A stretch of DNA of 27,706 bases from an uncultured Enorma sp. (GTDB lineage Bacteria; Actinomycetota; Coriobacteriia; Coriobacteriales; Coriobacteriaceae). The notes beneath the pieces were generated by a model, which worked only from the letters and a program-made list of their open reading frames with translations, was not told the DNA's origin and did no database searches. This document shows, piece after piece, positions 22,957 to 27,706 of the stretch. The stretch's first letter is position 1, and every line of letters starts with the position of its first letter. The DNA is taken from NCBI GenBank assembly GCA_905210055.1, contig CAJLVH010000008.1, forward strand, positions 1 through 27,706. The letters are read 5' to 3'. The position numbers and the translations under genes are program-made.

Positions 22957-23072
22957 GGAATGGGTGGGGGCGTTCCTGTATGGGTCGAGAGGAACACGTC
23001 CCCAACCAACCCATTATGGGTTGAGAGGAACACGTCCCCAATCAACCCCTCCAACCAACCCCCACCCATTCC
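22957..23072. repeat. Compound palindromic repeat block between nth and the LacI gene
   Basis: Outer 14-bp perfect inverted arms are GGAATGGGTGGGGG (22957-22970) and its complement (23059-23072). Inside are two 32-base units (22981-23012 and 23017-23048, two differences, 36-bp step), each starting TGGGT(C/T)GAGAGGAACACG and ending in CAACCC. Each unit carries GGGGACGTGTTC on the minus strand. The junction CAACCCAT-T-ATGGGTTG (23007-23023) is itself a perfect palindrome. Confidence 0.85.
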
Positions 23073-23136
23073 GTCCGGGAATGTGGCAGGCGGACAGGTG
23101 CCGTTCGCCGTTTGATGCCTACCGCTGGGCGCTCGC

Positions 23137-23165
23137 TTGTAGGTTTTTCGGCCAGTATGTAATAA
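23137..23165 (+). promoter_or_regulatory. Possible promoter of the LacI-family gene
   Basis: TTGTAG (23137-23142) and TAATAA (23160-23165) are spaced by 17 bases. The operator at 23175 would cover the transcription start, consistent with autorepression. Confidence 0.4.
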
Positions 23166-23174
23166 GAATGTAAT

Positions 23175-23188
23175 CGAAAACGTTTTCG
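23175..23188. promoter_or_regulatory. LacI-family operator O1 (autoregulatory)
   Basis: CGAAAACGTTTTCG is a perfect 14-bp palindrome with the central CG step typical of LacI/GalR sites. A half-like site (GGAACGTTTTC) follows at 23188-23198. The same 14-mer occurs before the binding-protein gene at 24372. Confidence 0.85.
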
Positions 23189-23308
23189 GAACGTTTTCAT
23201 GGTTCGCATCGGCAGCGCTCAGCTGTAGGCGACATCGCATCTGTCGGCGTCTGCGAACTGGAAGACCCGCGCGCTCGTATCGCGCGACCCTGAAAGGGGG
23301 TGCCGTCC

Positions 23309-24331
23309 ATGCCCGTGACGATTCGTGACGTTGCCGCCGCTTCCGGTGTTGCGATCGGAACCGTCTCGCGTGCGCTCAACGGCTACCCCGATGTGAGCGA
23401 CGCGACGCGCGAACGCATCAAGCAGGTCGCCGACGAGCTCGGCTATGCCCCCAACCAAACGGCGCAGTCGCTCTCCTCGAAGCGCGTGCGCAACATCGGC
23501 ATCTTCATCTCGGGCTTTTTGAGCGAAGAGGTCTTCAACGACTTCGATATCATGCTCCTGCGCGGATCGTTCAAGGCCGCTCTCGATTATGGTGTGAACA
23601 TATCGCTTCACCTCATCAATTCCGAAATCCAAGAGCAGAAGAGCTACGACCAGCTGTGCTACGAGTGCGGCGTGGCGGGCGCGATGCTCTTCGGTCTCAA
23701 GACGACCGATCCGTACTGCACGACGCTCTCGCAAAGCGAGCGCCCCGTCGTGACGGTGGACATTCCCCTCAAAGGCGAGCGCACGGGCTGCGTGCTGCTC
23801 GACGATCGCCGGGCGGAGGCGGAGGCGGCGCAGTATCTCATCGACCGCGGACACCGCAAGATCGCCATCGTGCATGGCGGCGAAGACGCGGCCGTGAGCA
23901 TCGAGCGCTTCGCCGGCATCAAAGATGCCTATCAGGCGAACGGCATCGAGCTCGATCCCGCTTTGAGCATCTACACCGACTTCACGCACGACGACGCTGC
24001 GGCGAAGGTCGAACGCTTCCTCACCGAGCATGGCGCGGAAGACGTGACGGCGTTCTTGTGCATGAGCGACCTCATCGCAATCGGTGCGCTCCGTACGATT
24101 ACGCGCATGGGCTACCGCGTTCCCGAAGATTTCTCTGTTGTGGGCTATGACGGCATTGAGCTTACGAAATTTACCTCGCCACCGCTCACGACCGTCAACC
24201 AGAACGTCCGCGATAAAGGGTACGCGGCCGTCCGCTTGCTTTGCGACATGCTTGCTGGCGATAAGGACCCTCAAACGGTTACCCTCTCGCACACCCTCAT
24301 CGAGCGAGGGAGCGTGCGCAAGTTACTTTAG
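23309..24331 (+). CDS. LacI-family transcriptional regulator
   Basis: This is a 340-residue repressor. The N-terminal LacI helix-turn-helix is clear: VTIRDVAAASGVAIGTVSRA, then LNGYPDVSDATRERI and the hinge region GYAPNQTAQSLSSKR. The rest is a periplasmic-binding-protein-like sensor (NIGIFISGF…, VVTVDIPLKGE, AIVHGGEDAAVSIERFAGI, FLCMSDLIAIGALRTI, FSVVGYDGIELTKFTSPPLTTVNQ). The effector is presumably the sugar carried by the importer just downstream or a derivative of it. ATG 23309 has GAAAGGGGG at good spacing; GTG 23300 lies at the edge of that site and is less likely. Palindromic operators before this gene and before the next support both auto- and operon control. Confidence 0.95.
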   Translation: MPVTIRDVAAASGVAIGTVSRALNGYPDVSDATRERIKQVADELGYAPNQTAQSLSSKRVRNIGIFISGFLSEEVFNDFDIMLLRGSFKAALDYGVNISLHLINSEIQEQKSYDQLCYECGVAGAMLFGLKTTDPYCTTLSQSERPVVTVDIPLKGERTGCVLLDDRRAEAEAAQYLIDRGHRKIAIVHGGEDAAVSIERFAGIKDAYQANGIELDPALSIYTDFTHDDAAAKVERFLTEHGAEDVTAFLCMSDLIAIGALRTITRMGYRVPEDFSVVGYDGIELTKFTSPPLTTVNQNVRDKGYAAVRLLCDMLAGDKDPQTVTLSHTLIERGSVRKLL

Positions 24332-24338
24332 CGATTCC

Positions 24339-24355
24339 GCAGGGAGCCTCCCTGC
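24339..24355 (+). terminator. Weak hairpin after the LacI gene
   Basis: GCAGGGA / TCCCTGC is a perfect 7-bp stem with a three-base loop, eight bases after the stop codon. There is no U-run, so termination would be partial at best. Confidence 0.35.
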
Positions 24356-24371
24356 GTCGCAGTGTTCAAAT

Positions 24372-24411
24372 CGAAAACGTTTTCGTACGAAAAGAGACAA
24401 AAACGTTTTCG
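24372..24411. promoter_or_regulatory. Double LacI-family operator of the carbohydrate importer
   Basis: A perfect CGAAAACGTTTTCG lies at 24372-24385 and a second site with one difference (CAAAAACGTTTTCG) at 24398-24411. Their centres are 26 bp apart, about two and a half helix turns, and they span the likely promoter, so both probably serve in repression. Confidence 0.85.
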
Positions 24412-24430
24412 GTAACAGGAAGGAGTTGTC

Positions 24431-25777
24431 ATGAACGTTTCGAGAAGGACCTTCGTAGGTGCGTCGATGGTCGGTGCCGGTGCAGCGATCACGGCAGGGC
24501 TCGCCGGCTGCGGCGGCGGTGGCAACGCCTCTGGTGGTAGCGGCTCTGCGGCCGCCGGCGTGGTCGAGGTCACCATCCCTTCGTACAAGACGGGCGAGAA
24601 CGTCGGTGCCGTCTTCTTCGAGCCTCAGGTTGAGCGCTTCAACGAGAAGTATGAAGGCCAGTACCACATCACGCTCGAGTCGGTGCCGCAGGACGGCTTC
24701 AACGACCGCCTGAAGCAGCTCGCTCAGCAGAAGCAGCTCCCCGTCCTCGTCCAGGGTGGCGACATCGACTGGCAGAAGGACATCGCCTTCCCTGAGGGCT
24801 TGGCCTACGACATCTCCGGCTGGCTCGACGAGAACCCGGACATCAAGGATATCCTCATCCCCGAGGGCGTCGAGTACTGCACTACGGAAGACGGCGCCAT
24901 CTACAGCATGCCGCTCGCCACGGTGCGCCCCACCGGTTTCTACTGGAACACGCAGCTCTGGGATCCCACCGAGGACCTCTCTCAGATTTCTATGGACGAG
25001 TTCCTGAGCCTGATCGGTGATCAGAAGATCGCCTTCTCCACGGCCGAGAACGGCTGGGTCTGCGCGCTGTTCCTCACGGCGCTCATTGCTGCGCAGGGCG
25101 GCGGCGACTGGGTCGCGTCCGGTGTCCAGGAGCAGATTGTCGACTTCAACACGCCCGAGTTCATCGCCGCCGTGGGCCAGCTTCAGACGCTGCTCCAGAA
25201 CAACGCCGCGCCGAACTCGATCGGTGCCGCCTACGCGGATGCCGAGAACGCGTTCCTGAGCAACCAGGCCGCCATCATCTCCAACGGTCCGTGGATGTCC
25301 TCGAGCCTGGACGAGGCCAACGCCGAGAACTGGTCCAACGGCTTCGACGGCGCCGACGTGCATGCGGCTCTGTGGCCTGGTGACATGGGCATCGCCAATA
25401 CCGCCAGCCTCGGCGAATGGTGGGTCTCCGCCTCTGCCTCCGAGGAGGAGATCGAGCTCGCCAAGGCGTTCCTCGCATTCATCAATTCGCCCGAGGAGAT
25501 CGAAGCCTACCTGCTCGCCGAGGGCGGCTCCGCGCCCTTGATCACCTACTCGGACGGCTTCCTCGAGGAGCAGGCGAAGGTTCAGACGCTCGGTGACCTT
25601 TCGGCTGATACCACCGCCGACACCGTCTTCGTGCCGTGCATCCTCGACATGATCCCGGCGTCCGTGGCTAACAGCGACTTCGGCCGTGAGCTGCCGCAGC
25701 TTGCTAACGGCACCTACACGCCCGAGCAGTTCGCGCAGGTGCTCACCGATGCCGCCGCGGAGGCTTCGCTCGAGTAG
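24431..25777 (+). CDS. Carbohydrate ABC transporter substrate-binding lipoprotein (Tat-type signal)
   Basis: This 448-residue binding protein is of the extracellular solute-binding family 1 (MalE/UgpB-like). The signal carries the twin-arginine motif VSRRTFVGAS and a lipobox LAGC with Cys27, followed by a Gly/Ser-rich linker. The mature domain shows FEPQVERFNEKYEGQYHITL, SMPLATVRPTGFYWNTQLW, AFLSNQAAIISNGPWMSSSL and AKAFLAFINSPEEIEAYLL, which are typical positions of sugar-binding proteins. The sugar is not known. ATG 24431 has GGAAGGAG upstream, directly after the double operator. A strong hairpin separates it from the permease genes. Confidence 0.93.
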   Translation: MNVSRRTFVGASMVGAGAAITAGLAGCGGGGNASGGSGSAAAGVVEVTIPSYKTGENVGAVFFEPQVERFNEKYEGQYHITLESVPQDGFNDRLKQLAQQKQLPVLVQGGDIDWQKDIAFPEGLAYDISGWLDENPDIKDILIPEGVEYCTTEDGAIYSMPLATVRPTGFYWNTQLWDPTEDLSQISMDEFLSLIGDQKIAFSTAENGWVCALFLTALIAAQGGGDWVASGVQEQIVDFNTPEFIAAVGQLQTLLQNNAAPNSIGAAYADAENAFLSNQAAIISNGPWMSSSLDEANAENWSNGFDGADVHAALWPGDMGIANTASLGEWWVSASASEEEIELAKAFLAFINSPEEIEAYLLAEGGSAPLITYSDGFLEEQAKVQTLGDLSADTTADTVFVPCILDMIPASVANSDFGRELPQLANGTYTPEQFAQVLTDAAAEASLE

Positions 25778-25813
25778 CGACGCTGCCGATATAACGCGTC
25801 TTCCTTCCTCACA

Positions 25814-25851
25814 GCGCGCGGCGCGGCGGCTTTCGTCGTCGCGCCGCGCGC
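25814..25851 (+). other. Strong intercistronic hairpin after the sugar-binding-protein gene
   Basis: A 15-bp stem with one G-U pair, GCGCGCGGCGCGGCG (25814-25828) with CGTCGCGCCGCGCGC (25837-25851), closes an 8-base loop. There is no U-run. It probably protects the upstream message from 3' decay or slows read-through, giving more binding protein than permease. Confidence 0.75.
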
Positions 25852-25887
25852 GGGTACCGAGGAGGTGCATCGGAAAGGGGTGAACCC

Positions 25888-26802
25888 ATGAAAGAAAAGC
25901 TTGCATCGCTGCGCGGCAGCCGTGCCGCATCGTCGCTCGAACGCTCGAACTACAAGTGGATCTACCTGTTCCTCTTGCCCACGCTTATCGTCTTCGTGAT
26001 GTTCTACGCGGCACCTATCGTCCAGGTGTTCCTCACGTCGTTCACCAAGTGGGACGGTTTTACCGATCCGGTCTTCAACGGCCTCACGAACTACGTGAAC
26101 CTGGTGAACAGCCGCTCGTTCATGCTCGCGCTCCAGAACCTTCTGTACTGGAGTTTGCTCGCGACCTTCGTGCACGTGGGCTTCGGTGTAGTCGTGGCGC
26201 TCGTGCTCTTCCAGAAACCCCATGGCTGGAAGCTCGCGCGTGCCGTGTTCATGATTCCCAACGTCATTTCGGCCGCGGCATGGGCCATGATCTACCGCTT
26301 CTTCTTCAATAACGACTTCGGCGTGCTCAACACCGTTATCCGCTTCATCATCCCCGATTTCACGGTCCAGTGGTTCTACTCCTCTCCCTGGGCGTTTTGG
26401 GCCGTTGCGCTCACGTGGATGTTCTATGCCGTCATCGTGACGCTCGTCGTCCTCGGCGACCTCATGAACGTCTCGGGTGAGCTTTTAGAGGCCGCGCGCA
26501 TTGATGGCGCGAGCGGCTGGCGGCTCATCAAAGATATCCAGCTGCCGCTTTGCCGCAATTCCATCGGCACGAGCGTCATCGTGTCCGTCACGGCGCGCAT
26601 CGCCATGTACGAGCAGATCGCCCTTACCACGGCGGGAGGCCCGGGCAACGACACCATGAGCCTCTCGATCATGCTCGTGAACGGCATCATGGACTACCGC
26701 TACGGATACGCGAACGCCATCGGTGTCGTGATGTTCGTCATCGGCCTCGCGGTGCTCTTCCTCATCAACAAGGCGTTCCGTATGGACGAGTCGGATGTGT
26801 GA
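25888..26802 (+). CDS. Carbohydrate ABC transporter permease, MalF/UgpA type
   Basis: This 304-residue inner-membrane protein has six hydrophobic segments. The first (WIYLFLLPTLIVFVMFYAAP) is typical of this family. The EAA loop reads LLEAARIDGASGWRLIKDIQ then LPLC, where it contacts the ATPase. GGPGNDTMSLSIMLVNGIMD is a late family motif. ATG 25888 follows GGAAAGGGGTG. It pairs with the permease ten bases downstream. No ATP-binding subunit is present in the window; a shared MsmK-type ATPase elsewhere is common in Gram-positive bacteria. Confidence 0.95.
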   Translation: MKEKLASLRGSRAASSLERSNYKWIYLFLLPTLIVFVMFYAAPIVQVFLTSFTKWDGFTDPVFNGLTNYVNLVNSRSFMLALQNLLYWSLLATFVHVGFGVVVALVLFQKPHGWKLARAVFMIPNVISAAAWAMIYRFFFNNDFGVLNTVIRFIIPDFTVQWFYSSPWAFWAVALTWMFYAVIVTLVVLGDLMNVSGELLEAARIDGASGWRLIKDIQLPLCRNSIGTSVIVSVTARIAMYEQIALTTAGGPGNDTMSLSIMLVNGIMDYRYGYANAIGVVMFVIGLAVLFLINKAFRMDESDV

Positions 26803-26812
26803 GGTGAGTCAT

Positions 26813-27676
26813 ATGGATACCATTACGAAGGCCAACGGCGCATCGTTCAACGTGAAACGCTTGCTCACGCGCATCTTCATGTACTTCATCATCGTGTTCG
26901 TGATCGTCATCTCGGCGTTCCCGATCCTGTGGGTCATCATGTCGGCGTTCAAGACGAACGGCGAGATCCTCACCTCGCCGCTCGCGCTGCCCACGCACGT
27001 ATCGTTCGAGGTGTTCGTGGAGCTCTTCCAGAAATACAACTTCCCGCGGTACTTCCTGAACTCCCTCATCGCCGCGGGCGTCTCCACGGCAGCCTCGCTG
27101 CTCTTCTATGCCATGGGCGCCTACGTGCTCGCGAAGTTCAAGTTCCCGGGGCGGAACCTCATCTTCGTGCTCTTCACCATCACGTTGCTCGTGCCGGCAC
27201 ATAGCAAGACGCAGCCCATCTTCAGCCTCATCATGAACCTCGGGCTCTATGACAACATCTGGGGCGTCACGCTCGTGTACATCTCGACGGGCATGGCGAT
27301 GTCGATCTTCATTCTGCGCTCCGGCTTCATGTCGATCCCCAAGAGCCTCGACGAGGCCGCGCGCATCGACGGCGCGGGGTTCTTCCGCACGTTCTGGACG
27401 ATCAACATGCCCCTCGCGAAAAGCGCGCTCACCACGGCGGGCATTCTCATGTTCCTGGGCAACTGGAACGAGTACTACTTCGCGAGCCTGCTCACCGTCT
27501 CGGACGTGAACCGCACCCTGCCCATCGCGCTCGCGTTCTTCACGAGCGAGTTCAGCTACAACTACACCCAGCTCTTCGCGGCGCTTGCCATCGTGATTCT
27601 GCCGGGCATCATCCTCTACGCGCTCGCGCAGGAGAAGGTGCAGGCGAGTGTCGCCGCAACCGGCGTCAAGGGATAG
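26813..27676 (+). CDS. Carbohydrate ABC transporter permease, MalG/UgpE type
   Basis: This 287-residue second permease has about six hydrophobic segments. FPILWVIMSAFKTNGEI near the N-terminus, LNSLIAAGVSTAASLLFYAM and the EAA loop SLDEAARIDGAGFFRTFWTI then NMPLAKSAL identify it. LGNWNEYYFASLLT is a late family motif. ATG 26813 follows GTGAGGTGAG by a few bases; a GTG at 26795 would overlap the preceding gene and is rejected. The window ends 30 bases after the stop, so metabolic genes of this sugar operon may follow. Confidence 0.95.
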   Translation: MDTITKANGASFNVKRLLTRIFMYFIIVFVIVISAFPILWVIMSAFKTNGEILTSPLALPTHVSFEVFVELFQKYNFPRYFLNSLIAAGVSTAASLLFYAMGAYVLAKFKFPGRNLIFVLFTITLLVPAHSKTQPIFSLIMNLGLYDNIWGVTLVYISTGMAMSIFILRSGFMSIPKSLDEAARIDGAGFFRTFWTINMPLAKSALTTAGILMFLGNWNEYYFASLLTVSDVNRTLPIALAFFTSEFSYNYTQLFAALAIVILPGIILYALAQEKVQASVAATGVKG

Positions 27677-27706
27677 GCGCCACCGTTTGTTTTGACCGGC
27701 TCCCCC

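Noticed and set aside
22981..23048. CRISPR-like tandem repeats
   Set aside because: There are only two units, four bases apart, with no spacers and no cas genes nearby; the structure fits a palindromic repeat block.
24323..25930. Long open frame of over 500 codons antisense to the sugar-binding-protein gene
   Set aside because: The sense strand encodes a clear binding protein with signal, lipobox and ribosome site; the antisense product is low complexity and Arg/Glu/Val-rich.

Overview
The window is one GC-rich stretch (coding regions with strong G/C at third positions) from a Gram-positive, high-GC bacterium. Sortase-anchored surface proteins, a class B sortase, Tat-type lipoprotein signals on solute-binding proteins, GAAAGG-type ribosome sites and the gene complement all fit a gut Coriobacteriia, Collinsella-like. 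That placement is an inference from style and content; no 16S rRNA gene is present.

Layout. 1-3.0 kb: the 3' end of a pilin-like surface protein, a small winged-helix regulator and a second sortase-anchored FIVAR-repeat protein. 3.2-4.5 kb: a VanZ/RDD membrane protein. 4.8-9.9 kb: purine genes purF, purM and purN, with a class B sortase gene between purF and purM. 10.3-11.3 kb: a probable AbiEi-like/DUF559 nuclease-fold protein between two copies of one long palindrome. 11.5-13.4 kb: a membrane-anchored parvulin (PpiC-type) foldase and a YqeY-like protein. 13.8-17.9 kb: a complete polar amino-acid ABC importer (ATPase, Tat lipoprotein, two permeases) followed by a cytidylate-kinase-like protein. 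18.0 kb: tRNA-Asp. 18.3-20.6 kb: an Rrf2-type probable Fe-S regulator overlapping a MutY-like glycosylase that lacks the usual cluster, then rubrerythrin. 20.8-22.1 kb: a small membrane protein and a hicAB toxin-antitoxin pair. 22.2-22.9 kb (minus strand): endonuclease III. 23.3-27.7 kb: a LacI-family regulator with clear palindromic operators before itself and before a carbohydrate ABC importer (binding protein and two permeases; the ATPase is not in the window).

How the parts work together. The sortase could anchor the surface proteins. purF/M/N serve de novo IMP synthesis. The Rrf2 regulator, glycosylase, rubrerythrin and endonuclease III form a loose oxidative-stress and base-repair neighbourhood. 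The LacI protein most likely represses both its own gene and the sugar importer through the shared CGAAAACGTTTTCG site.

The least ordinary content is between the genes: several families of palindromic repeats. One keeps a GGGGACG-GTTC-like core while its self-complementary arms vary, and one such copy appears to sit in frame inside purF. Another is a 16-bp arm (GTCGACATTTTCCGCC) present as two long hairpins around the nuclease-like gene. A third is an A+T-rich, perfectly self-complementary 41-mer inside the amino-acid importer operon. Both importers also carry a strong hairpin between the binding-protein gene and the first permease gene. No rRNA genes, CRISPR arrays or intact insertion sequences were seen.
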